Shown piece by piece: positions 21,891 through 32,127 of a stretch of DNA of 64,000 nt. Every line of letters starts with the position of its first letter. Position 1 is the first letter of the stretch. The notes beneath the pieces were generated by a model. That model was given only the letters and a program-made list of their open reading frames with translations, was not told the DNA's origin and made no database searches. The DNA comes from Nageia nagi. Lineage: Eukaryota > Pinophyta. Both the position numbers and the translations under genes were made by a program. The DNA lies in contig JBITNC010000001.1 of assembly GCA_050084985.1 (NCBI GenBank), forward strand, positions 124,000,001 through 124,064,000. Reading direction: 5' to 3'.

Positions 21891-24350
21891 TTATCAACCG
21901 AAAATGTGTTTGATAATTTTAAAAATATAGAATGAGAAGCTTTGTCACTTGATTATTTGTTGTTGCTTTTTTATGATATAATTTTTGACTCAATTTCTTA
22001 AATGAATCAAAATTTTGATTTATCAAATTATGATAAAATGTGTTTTCATTTTACATTTGATGTAGTTTTGAAAACAAATTTGAATATACTTCAGAAGTGA
22101 CTATTTTCAGTATGTCAATGTGTTGAGCTTGTGTGACAGTTGCATGACATTTCTATTATGTCGTTTTGCATGTCTAAGCACACATGTACCGTATAAGTCC
22201 TCTTTAGTATATGAGTTTGATGGTGTTGTCCTTTGTCCCAACAACGGGGTTTCAAGATGATCTCCTATAACAATGATACATCACATTTTATCTCCTTTTA
22301 TATTTGTAAATGTTAACAATATTTTTAAGAAATATCATCAAAATCTTTTTCGTATAAAGCTTAAGATCTTTTAGTAGGATATAATTATAGCTTCTCTAAA
22401 TCAAAACTTGTTATTTATACATATTTCATCATCTGATGTTGTCATGAGGATAGCCCTTGCCATGGCTGAATATGATTTTTTAACTTTTGCAATTGATACA
22501 TTTTGAAAATGATATTGTAATACATCAAAACTACACTTGTGTCAATCTCCATACTATGTGCTGTTTATGGTAGTTGCATGACAAGACTCTAGTTTGTTTC
22601 TGCATACCGAAGCAAGTATGTGATGGTAAGCTTATTTGATGTATACAATTTTGAGATAGTGATGTTGTATATCAAAACTTCACTTGTTTTTATCTCCATA
22701 CTGTGTGCTATTTATGGTAGTTACGTGACAAGACTCTAGTTTGTCTCCGCATGCTGAAGCGAGTATGTGATAGGAAGCTTGTTTTGTATATACAAGTCAT
22801 CTTTCATTTTTCTCTGCTTTTGACCCAGCAGAATGGGTTTCATGATGATCTTTTGCATAAGTCTTTTAGAATCATATTGAGCATAAATATCTTATTTTAG
22901 GTTATAGGCAATCCTAATTACCTTAACTGTGAGTAGACATATAACTTTCGATTTTGTAATTAACAATGTTTTGGGTATATTTTAAAAGAGATGTAGCCAT
23001 GGTCTTACTAAGTGATCATGGGCTTACTTTGATTGTGGTGCTGATATTAACATTATGACCCCTTTTGAACTGACTAATGATGTCAATGACGATGATGATA
23101 GACTGTTCAAAAAACTAATGCATATTAGCTAGTGAACAAGTAAGATGAATGTACGAATGATTCTAACCTTATTATTTCAATCATTTATAGGTGAACATAA
23201 GGTTTGATTTTAGGTCATGGTAAATTGTATTTACCCCAATTATCCAAGTATGATTTCTTGAGCTTTGCAATTGAAGTGTTTTGAACACACATTGGTTGTA
23301 CATGAAATAGGTACTAAAGGCTTATTTCTATATATCATTACATGGGTGTCTTGTGTTTACCCCGAGGAAATGTATGGAGCCGAGTCAAGTATATGACATG
23401 AAGTCCCCTTTGTGTGCACTAATTTGAATTTTGATTATTATGTTATTACTCTAGAAGAATATGTTTTACAAAAATCATTGGAATCATGTTTTTTGATGAC
23501 TAGTGTTTTCTGAATACGTATAACAATAAGTGATGACTAAACATGCATAACATGACATATGATTTGAACTAAGAAGTTCGTGATTCATTGTAAGATCATA
23601 AACAATAAATGGTGTTTTTCCTATCAAGGATTCATGATGAAATTATTTATGATTAAGTTTGCATGTTTATTTGGTTATTTTTTTTTATTTTTATTTTTAA
23701 ATGGCATGATGTGGTGAGCAAACATAGTCATGTATCTTAAAAAGATACAAATAAACTAATATGTTATCATTGTAGACTTATACAAATACCACTAGACTCA
23801 TAAGTAGGTGATAATATAGTTGAGGTTGGTAAGTGGTTAAGTCAAGACTCGTACACTTGAGTTTATCAACTTATGTACAAATATTTTAAATCTTGATTTT
23901 GTTGGTTGATAATAGAGGCAAATGATTTGCTTTGGGTCATGGACAATCATAGTTGCCCCAAATTAGGATCAAACATAAACTTTTTGAATTTTTGCAATCA
24001 AAGTATTTTGAAAACAAGTTCTACACCTTACTAAGTACTCATGCTTGCCTACATATGCTATTTCATAGAACACTTTATTCCATAGGCTCTTTGCCATTGG
24101 CATGTATGCGACATGGAGTCTTTTCAAAGTAGATAACATTTTAATGTTTGATAATTTTGCTATTTGCCCTAGCAAAATGGGTTTCATTATCATTTCTTGC
24201 AAAAATCATTAGAAACATATTTTTCCATGATTGGGGTTTTTTGCTGAACAAGACTTGAAAACAAGACAAATGCATTCTACTCCATTTATCGAGATGGTGA
24301 TACAAAATCAAGTTTTCTACAAGGATCAACATAATGATAGATGATATATA
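21891..24350 (-). repeat. tandem degenerate modules in the 3' region
   Basis: At least five diverged modules share words such as TTTTGAAAA, GTTGCATGACA, TGGGTTTCATGATGATC and AAAATCATTGGAAACAT (plus-strand spelling). Two adjacent ones, about 22491-22637 and 22638-22784, are clear copies with a 147-bp offset: AGACTCTAGTTTGT starts at 22584 and 22731. Others lie around 22118-22270, 23283-23420 and 24011-24200. No coding domain seen. Repeated non-coding modules between coding region and 3' LTR are known in large plant gypsy elements of the Tat group. Confidence 0.6.
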
Positions 24351-25296
24351 TTATGTATTTTGTTATTCATTCTTAATAAATTTAAAAGCATGCTTTTAAA
24401 CTTTAATCATGAATGTACTTTGATGTGCTACACATTGATGGTGTATCTCTAAGTTCAAATAAGTACTTCGATTATTGTTATTAGTTTTATTGTTATTTCA
24501 ATCATCGATGTTGATTTTGATGTTCTTAAATATCTTCAAATTTAAGGATAATGATTTGAAAAATTGCAATATTAGATTATATCATTTACCAAACTTGGCT
24601 ACTAATACTTTTTATTTTATGATAACATGTACAAAGGATATGGAACAAGATGTAACACACATTCAATTTATGGGTAGATGATAATGAATGGAAAGGAAAG
24701 AAGAACATCAATTTCCAATTCAAAAGGAAGAGCAATTTCTTACTCTTGATCTCAAGGAATGATGGAAGCTATAAAATTTAACAATGTTCTAGGGTTGACT
24801 TTTATCAATCTACTAAGGGAAATTTCTTGCTTAAACTTGTAGATAAGAATAGAAGAAAAAGGTTTTAACAACAACAATGTTGACTCCCATATTAATGGGG
24901 AGAGCAATTACTCACTCTTTATCTCAAATAATATGGAAGCACCTCAAATTTAATAATTAGTAAAGATGGATTAAGAAATATATGGATGTTGGATAATAAA
25001 ATATGAAAGTTGGTATAGTATAATGTGTATGGGGTGGTGGTGGATGTTAATATGAAAATAGTATAACAAATGAATAGACATAAGATGTATTGAGTATTTA
25101 GAGAGATAAACTAATCAACTCATCAAGGCATTGATAAATATAAGTGTAATATTAATTACTATGTAATAATAAATAGTATGGGATGGAGGCATGGGATGAT
25201 GAAGAAATGTAATGATCATAATATTCAAGTTGACCATATTAACCAATCACCATTAGATTTTTCCTTCTTTAGATGATAAAAAACAAAGTCATGATG
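24351..25296. other. gypsy internal region, no domain seen
   Basis: This is where reverse transcriptase, RNase H and integrase might be expected, but none of their motifs appears on either strand. Plus-strand GGAAGAGCAATTTCTTACTCTTGATCTCAA (24729-24758) recurs diverged as GGAGAGCAATTACTCACTCTTTATCTCAA (24899-24927), a local duplication with an offset of about 170 bp. Confidence 0.5.
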
Positions 25297-25900
25297 TTCT
25301 CAAAATTATCATAGACTCATGTGTGTGCAATGATATTTATTTCCATCTCTAGACAATCTCAAACTAAATGTCACAAGAGCATAAAATATATAAGCTAGTT
25401 CATCCATATGAAACGTACAGAGGTCCATAGGAAAGAAGGTCACTAACCAATATGGACATGTCACCATTCGTAAGGTATGCCCCATTGCTAGATAGGCATC
25501 CATAGCCCCGATGAGGATTAACCCCTCGATCCCACTACAACCTTGCTCTACTGCTAGTCAGGCATCCATAGCCCCGGTAGAGGATATTGTAATCACCCAA
25601 GAATCATTGATATAATGTAGTAATTTTTTTTTTTTTTGACTTTTGTCATCTCTTTTCACCTCTCTTTTTTTTATATATAAAACTATCAAATGGTTCTTGG
25701 GTTCGAGATGAAGAGAATAATAGGATGAACATGTAATACTTTCGCTCGAAATCATGCTCTTGTAACACCTCATTCTTGACTATTTTAAGATTATTTAAAT
25801 GTGAAGATGTGTATGAGTTTGTAATAACCTTAAGTGTATCATATTCATGTTTGTTTATCATCCAAAATTTCAAAAATTTCATGATGAAGGTTGATAAAGT
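25297..25900 (-). repeat. dispersed repeat R, inverted copy
   Basis: About 600 bp, the reverse complement partner of 2905-3430, with the same order of landmarks and the same internal 58-bp direct repeat (GGGGCTATGGATGCCT twice on the minus strand). It lies downstream of the protease in the gypsy element. Confidence 0.7.
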
Positions 25901-26128
25901 CAATAAGAATATTAATTTCATAAACTATTTCTTTTACAATAAATATTAAACATATTTATATAATGGTATGGAAATGATCATGGATAATGTATAGTATATA
26001 TGCTTTGATGAATTGTTAGAATATAATCTAATACTCAAATATTCCAACATAATGGGAGATGAATATGAGGTGGACAAAAGGGGAAGACATGGAAATGCAA
26101 TAAACATATTATAACCTATCAGATATGA

Positions 26129-26642
26129 TCATTTTAGTTTTTGATCATATTTTGATGTTTGTGTGATTTCTAAATCATGTTTTGATGATTTTTTTTTATA
26201 TATATGATGGAGGGCAACTGCCCCAATGTGATCTATGTAGAACATGAGGAGATCAAAAGTAAGATGGGGGACGACTGCCCCAATGTGAATGATGTGAAGG
26301 AGATTGAATATCCTTACGTAAATAACACAATTCATCATTGTTTAATTGTGTGGAATGTATGTATGTATTTTGTAGATGATGTAAATTGTTATCTATCAAT
26401 AAAGGTATATCTACTTCAAATCATCTATCATCCATCAAATCATGAAGGGCATGATTTAATTGTTGGCAATGTTTAGTATTATGCCCCAAGTGATGATGAT
26501 AAACATGATATCCATACTTATCATATTTTATTGACTTAGGCTTTAGGTTTTCTTTCATTATATGATCTACCACTCTCTTAGGTTGTTTCGATAATTGCAT
26601 TCCATCAATGTAATCATCTTTGGATTTTAATTCCCATCTCAT
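26129..26642 (-). pseudogene. zinc-knuckle-like segment and linker
   Basis: On the minus strand, 26642-26421 reads YDKYGYHVYHHHLGHNTKHC then QQLNHALHDLMDD. This is the Cys/His word and following helix that usually close gypsy gag (pattern Y-C-x-F/Y-H-x-x-x-G-H-x-T-x-x-C-x-x-L). The Cys at the start is replaced. A linker follows in which HRSHWGSCPPSYI and a near copy occur in tandem about 57 bp apart. In most plant gypsy elements this segment precedes the protease; here it follows it, so an internal rearrangement or a second, fused gag end is likely. Confidence 0.55.
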
Positions 26643-26832
26643 ATCTCTATGATTATGCCCTTACCTAGCAAAGGTGGATGATGATTTCCCCTTTGAATTT
26701 TTGCATAGGAGGTTTCATTTTTGATGATTTTGTAATATTATAATGTGAGTATGGATTTTCATCTCTTCGTACACAATGGAGTACTCCCTCATGAATGTAT
26801 TTTAGACAACCATTAAATGTAGATGGGACACA

Positions 26833-27492
26833 TTACATTTCCTGAATCCATGGTCTACCTAAAAGAATATTATATTGTTCAATGTTTCCTTCGATGATAT
26901 ATAATGATGTTTGTATCGTCTTACATTCAATGGTGATGGGTAACACTATCGACCCTATTGTTGAACATAAGGAATTATTAAATGCTTTTATTTGCAATGA
27001 TGGTAAAGAAATATGAGAGAAAGGAATATTAAATTTGTGATATGCCAATGTAGATATGATATTGACATCTGACCCTTCATCTATTAATATCCTCTTAACA
27101 ATTTTACCATTTACTTTACCGATGACATGGAGAGGTGGATCTAACCCTTGAGGTCCCTTGTTTGGTTGTCTCTCATGGTCATAAAAAGAAATTATAGGCT
27201 GATATACCAATGGAGGAACTTGCATTTTGGATATTTGATTATATGATATATCAATTTGTTTTTCTTGTATGTTTTGAGATCCAGTATCAACTCCAACTAT
27301 TCTTATAATAGGTTGATTACTTAGATTCCAGGTGGGTGTCACTTGACTGTAATTAGGTACAATAGATATTGTATTTACTTGATATGAAGGAAGTGAGTCT
27401 TGATAATTTTTTAAATTTTGATCTGAAATAGAAGTATGGTCTTCAACTTCCAAGTTATTATCTTTGATTGAATTTTTAGTTCTATTTCTCAA
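26833..27492 (-). pseudogene. gypsy retropepsin (aspartic protease) region
   Basis: 219 open codons. A Ser/Thr/Asn-rich linker leads to the protease: GKVNGKIVKRILIDEGSDVN holds the active-site Asp-Glu-Gly, followed by LPSLQIKAFNNS and IEGNIEQYNILLGRPWIQEM, the typical flap and G-R-P-W end. Retropepsins normally have Asp-Thr/Ser-Gly. The frame is open for its whole length although the neighbourhood is decayed. Gag lies immediately upstream in other frames. Normally it would cut the Gag-Pol precursor inside the virus-like particle. Confidence 0.8.
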
Positions 27493-27494
27493 TG

Positions 27495-28633
27495 CTAGAC
27501 AATTTTTCGTACTATGACCTCTTTGATGGTGATAATTACAATACTCATTTTTGTTATATTTTTCTTTTCTCGTAATTTTATTTCACCATATTTAATTTTG
27601 ACCTTCTCAATTATAACTGCTTGAGCAATAACTTCTTCGAGAGTATTATATTGTTGGATTTGTAATATACTAGCTAACTCCTCTTGAGGTAAGGTATAGG
27701 GCATGCCATAGAGTATATCCCTCCATCATGAAACAAAGTCAATAATTGATTCATTATAAGATTGTTTTAGCTCTAAAAGATCCATAATAGAAGATTCCTC
27801 TTTTATATAAGTCCTAAAATGTTGTAAGAACAAGTTTGCCAATTGAGGAAATGAATAAATACTATGTCATGGCAAATTATTATACCATTCCAAGGCTTGG
27901 GCTGCAAGCGTCATGGGGAACAAATGTAGCATCAAGTTCTCATCATTATAAATTAGGTAATTTGAAAACTTAAACCACCTTAAATGTTCCTTAGGATCCT
28001 TATTTCCTATAAAAGGAATTATCTTAGGTATTTCAAAGTTGAGAGGTAATTTCTTCTTTGGGACACTTGGATGGATGGGTTCATTGCAAATATTGTCATA
28101 TGTCAACTTCTTGAACCTTGATATGTTCCTTTATTTATTCATGAAATCCTTCATGAAATCTTCTAATTCTTTATTTGTCTAACTACTCTGAGGATGTTTT
28201 CGGTATCTTCTATGATTGGTATTTCTTTCTGACTTTAGGTTTGAATTATAAGATTCATCATCAGAAGATCTTGACAACAATGAAGATGGTAATGATGGAA
28301 GATTAGAAGGTAAATGATGCCCTTGCATTAAATTTTTAAGAGTTGTAGATGGTTGTACTTTATTTTGTTGATACTTCTCATGAAGTAACCAACTATCTCG
28401 AACTTTTTGTTTTACCTTATCAAAAATTTATCATTGTTTGTCAAGCTCTTGCTTTTCTTTTTCTTTGAATTCTGTATTCTTTTCTTTAAGTTTGGCTTCA
28501 TCTTCTAACTTACTTTGAACATCTTCATATCTTTTACTAAAGTTTATAGTTTCTTCATAATCTCTCTCTATGTGTTTTCTCTTTGCCTCCAACTCTACAA
28601 AAGAGGGTATCTCTCCTACCCTGAATTGTTTAG
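27495..28633 (-). pseudogene. gypsy gag core
   Basis: Minus-strand continuation of the frame starting at 30004, after a frameshift near 28650. A charged coiled coil (about 28600-28440, for example EAKRKHIERDYEETINFSKR) is followed by the retrotransposon gag domain: FIGNKDPKEHLRWFKF, LFPMTLAAQALEWYNNLP, stop, SFPQLANLFLQHF, MDLLELKQSYNESIIDFV and MPYTLPQEELASIL. These match the usual order D-P-x-x-H-L, A-x-x-W-(F/Y), F-x-x-L-x-x-x-F and LKQ-x-x-x-E-S-(L/I)-x-x-(F/Y)-(V/I). Gag forms the particle that packages element RNA. At least three stops are present. Confidence 0.85.
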
Positions 28634-30004
28634 CTAAAGCTTTTCTACATTTTTCTTACGATGAGGGTTTCTCATAGGAATAAGGATCATACAATAATTT
28701 GTTTGAGATCTTACATTGAGGATTTTTTGTGAGGTTCTTACTGAATACAAGGTCATTCTATCAAAATCTTCTATACAAGACCTAGCCCTATGAAGTGTTT
28801 TTTGATAGGTGGGGTCAGTTATCCTAGCTTGTGAAGAGGGGCTTTGAGGTTGATAATCTAAGCTTTCGAGAGGCAATTCTCTTTGTTGATTAGAGTAAGA
28901 GTCTTGATATCTCCATACTTGGTAATTAAGTGGTGATGATAATTGCATCCAAGCTTGACTCTTTTGGTTTGCATAGGTTTTTACATCATGCTTTTGTCTC
29001 ATCTCTTCTTGTCTCATTTTGTCGACAAACTCATTGAAGGTTTTGTCATGTTGATCGTGAGAAGAACATGCTTGTTGTTGTTTATGGGATTCCCTTTGCA
29101 AAATATTCTTAGCTTTTTCATCATAGAAAATATTCCTAAGTAATTTATTTGTTGTAGGGCTATCTTTTTTATCACATTCCCAATTTTTCATCAAGCTAGT
29201 TTGATATTTTGAAGTTATTTTTAGTGGGTTTGAACAACATTCATCCTCATAAAACTTTGTATCATTATCATGATGTGTTATTTTCCCACATGGATGTTCA
29301 TTCCTAAGCTCATGTGTGTTAGCTTTGGAAATTTTATTTTTATATTTTTCATTTCTTTGTGATTGAAATTCTTGAGATTCAATAATACAATCTATGGATT
29401 TTTTAATTCTTATGTGAGGCTCTCCAATTTCTACTTGTGATGAGAATGAACAAGTTTCATCCTTGAACTCAAGAATATCACGAGATTCATGGGAATCAAT
29501 AGAAGGTCTTGTAGCCTCAAGAAGGGGAGGAGAATGAAATTGCAATTTTGAAGAATGCTCTGAAAGATCCTCAAGATTCATGTCAAAATCCTCTTCTTTA
29601 ATATCATATTCATCCCAAGGTTGGGGTGAAGACATCAAGGTATCTAACTCTAGGAGGTCATATGATTTAGCATAGGATGTTGCATCAAGGCCTTCGACAT
29701 TAATACTCGATTCATCCCTTAGCAAATTGGATTCATTAGGTTCGATAGTCTCGAAAGGAGATGCACTACAAGATTTTAATTTGATGAGATGTGTCGATGA
29801 GTTTTCAATCTTTATGATGGGCTCATTATTTTCAATGTCAAACTCATCCCATGATGAGGGCGAAGGAATGGAAGAACTATACTTTAGCTCTTCATGGGAT
29901 CTAACAAGGCTTTTTGAGGATTGAAGAAGAGGTATGGTACATTGTTCTATCTTTTCTAAATATGCTAAAAGCTTTTCAATGTCGATATAAAAATCATTCT
30001 TCAT
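28634..30004 (-). CDS. 456-residue N-terminal gag extension, open
   Basis: Open from ATG 30004 to TAG 28634-28636, by far the longest frame in the window. The protein is acidic and Ser/Glu/Asp-rich. It has two diverged copies of a segment of about 60 residues, each starting SPxxWDE(F/Y)DI and ending with an acidic SHESRD-like stretch (roughly residues 46-100 and 124-190). A basic, Gln/His-rich half follows (HKQQQACSSHDQHDK, QEEMRQKHDVKTYANQK). It ends in a frameshift, after which the same reading continues into the coiled coil and gag core. I therefore take it as an N-terminal extension of gag, not a separate gene. Function unknown; no enzyme motif. A separate ORF upstream of gag, as in Ogre-type elements, is the alternative. 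Confidence 0.65.
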   Translation of the reverse strand: MKNDFYIDIEKLLAYLEKIEQCTIPLLQSSKSLVRSHEELKYSSSIPSPSSWDEFDIENNEPIIKIENSSTHLIKLKSCSASPFETIEPNESNLLRDESSINVEGLDATSYAKSYDLLELDTLMSSPQPWDEYDIKEEDFDMNLEDLSEHSSKLQFHSPPLLEATRPSIDSHESRDILEFKDETCSFSSQVEIGEPHIRIKKSIDCIIESQEFQSQRNEKYKNKISKANTHELRNEHPCGKITHHDNDTKFYEDECCSNPLKITSKYQTSLMKNWECDKKDSPTTNKLLRNIFYDEKAKNILQRESHKQQQACSSHDQHDKTFNEFVDKMRQEEMRQKHDVKTYANQKSQAWMQLSSPLNYQVWRYQDSYSNQQRELPLESLDYQPQSPSSQARITDPTYQKTLHRARSCIEDFDRMTLYSVRTSQKILNVRSQTNYCMILIPMRNPHRKKNVEKL

Positions 30005-30299
30005 GACCTTAGAAGTAGAATAAGTATCTAAGGTTGAATTGGCAATATGTGAACATAGTCTTTGTATTTTTTATTTTACTTTGATAGGAAAAGGAACATA
30101 ATTTAAAAGTGCAACCAAGACAAACCTCATAATGATAAAATTCAAAGGCATTTTACTTGTTCTCAACAACTCAAGATTTGTATGGATCTAGAGTGACTGA
30201 CACATGCCTATGTTTCTATTTGTTACAAAGGGGGTTCAAAGTAAAAAACTTAAATAAAATCAACTTTTAATGTCTTTTAAACCTATTCCTTTGTATGAC

Positions 30300-31190
30300 C
30301 TATTATATCATTCCATAAATGAACATGTCAATTGAGTATTTGAACATTTTTTTTTTTAGGTTGTATAATAAAATTGTCAAATTTGTTTTGGTTTGATAAT
30401 TTAGTTCTAATTATAATATAGAATATTCTGAATTTTTATACTTTGTATTAATTTTATTTTAATATTTTATATTTATGTTTTCATTTTAAATTTTTATATT
30501 TAATATCTTAATACTCTAATTTAATATTTTTATTCTAATATTTAATGTTATGATTTTTAATTTTAGATTAATTTTAATTTTATTTTAATTTATATTTAAA
30601 TTTTTTATTTTATATTTTAATATTCTATATTTTTAATATTTATACTTTGTATTAATTTTAAATTTTATGTAATAGTTGTATGTTTTATTATTTAAATTTT
30701 GTATTTATATTAAATTTAATTTTTTATATTTTAACATATATACTTTATTGTATATTTACGCATTTATATTAATTTATTTTCTATTTATATTTACTATTTG
30801 TTTTTATTAATTTATATTTATTATTTGTATTTTAATATTTTAATAGTATCATCAATAAACATCATTACAAATTCAATTCAATTTTCATAATATTTAATAT
30901 TGACTTTGCAATTTATTATTTTAAATTTATATCTTATTTTATATTTTAATGTTTGATCTTTTATAAAAATTTTATATTGATGTTTTTAATATTTTAATTT
31001 TATATTATAATTTATATTTATATATTTAAATTCAATTTATTTATTTATTTATTTTATTATTATTATTATTATTTAGAATATAAAACATTTAACATTGTAA
31101 TGTTTAATCTTAAAATATTAAATTGAAAATCTAAGATTAAAAATTAGTTTCAAACATTTAAATTGAAATCTAAAATTAAAACTTTAAACT
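30300..31190. repeat. extremely AT-rich low-complexity block
   Basis: About 890 bp composed almost only of TTTAATATT, TTTATATT and TTATT words with very few G or C. No coding potential. It lies between gag and the captured PPR fragment. Confidence 0.85.
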
Positions 31191-31224
31191 TTAAATTAGG
31201 AAATCAACAAATAACAGTGGTAGT

Positions 31225-31735
31225 CCAACTCAATCACTCCACCTCTAAACACGTCGTGAACTGGGAGATTGGCAACAGTTTACATATACATCAAAGACTC
31301 GTTAAAAGCGGATTTCTATTTCAATTGTCATGACTATGAGTGCACCGATAGACATGTATACTAAGCTTGAGAACAAATCAAAGGCCTATCTATTGTTTGA
31401 CAAGGTGCACGATGCAGACACATTTTCGTTAGCTACAATGGTCGAAGGATATCTATTTCTTGGCTACAACAGGTAACTCTTAGATCTGACGGAGCACATG
31501 GTAGACCAACCTAACCATATAATCTTTGTATGTGTTTACTTGTAGGTAGTCACACAGGTCTATCTTGGCAAATAGAATCTACCCCTATGCTTGGATCGAG
31601 CTTCTTAAGGAAAGGAAAATGCAGCATAGAGACGCACTCTCATGGAATGCATAGATCATCGGATACAACCAAAATGGTTTTCTAAAAGGGCTTTAGAGTC
31701 TTTTAAGTCGATGCAATTTTAGGTGTAAAATCAGG
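31225..31735 (+). pseudogene. pentatricopeptide-repeat (PPR) gene fragment
   Basis: Plus strand, antisense to the surrounding gypsy element. Three frames together show PPR repeats of the plant PLS type. The first block has GNSLHIHQRLVKSGFLFQL (family G-x-x-(V/L)-H-x-x-x-(V/L)-K-x-G-F). The second has IDMYTKLENKSKAYLLFDKV then DADTFSLATMVEGYLFLGYN (family (V/I)DMY-x-K-x-x-x-x-x-x-A-x-x-(L/V)F-D-x-(M/V)). The third has MQHRDALSWNA, stop, IIGYNQNGFLKG (family (P/Q)-x-RD-x-x-SWNA-(M)-I-x-GY-x-QNG). Base composition is clearly less AT-rich than the flanks. PPR proteins bind organelle RNA; this piece covers only about four repeats with stops and shifts and is not functional. It was probably copied from a host gene into the retrotransposon. 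Confidence 0.82.
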
Positions 31736-32104
31736 CTTTATTGTCTAGCTAGCCTTCTCTTAGAGTTTTTTAAATTTTTCTAAAAGAAAGCAACTAAGTT
31801 TTTCTTAAAGAAAATTAAACAAAAAATAAATTTTTTTATTTTATTATTATTTTCCTCAAACAAACAAAATTGACAAGCTTTTGAGAATTCATGCAGGAAT
31901 AAAAAAATGGGAGATAGCCTACCTCATTCTGATCACTCCTTTTCTACGTGTTTGAATCAGATCATCAAGAAGATCTTTCACCAACAAGATTGAACCTAAA
32001 ATTCATACAAATAAATAATCAAACATAAGATAATATGCAAGATATGACCAAAAATTATCAAATTGGAAAGATACAACCATCACCACATCTTGTAATTGCT
32101 GGGA
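31736..32104 (-). other. gypsy 5' leader
   Basis: Lies between the primer site and the captured PPR fragment. Plus-strand T- and A-rich runs (about 31760-31860) are followed by a mixed sequence. No frame of note: an 84-codon minus-strand frame ending at 32003 has no motif. Confidence 0.5.
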
Positions 32105-32127
32105 GGGCCCTCCTTCTAGTGCCAAAA
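32105..32127 (-). promoter_or_regulatory. gypsy primer-binding site
   Basis: Directly after the 5' LTR end on the minus strand: TTTTGGCACTAGAAGGAGGG, then CCC. A TGGC-starting site one to four bases after the LTR is the normal layout for a tRNA primer. I do not assign the tRNA. The tract continues into a GGAGGGCCCTCC palindrome. Confidence 0.75.

Noticed and set aside
22000-26100. Possible reverse transcriptase inside the 21-33 kb gypsy element
   Set aside because: Both strands were searched for the Y-x-D-D, F-x-D-x-x-x-G-(Y/F) and integrase D-D-E words; none was found.
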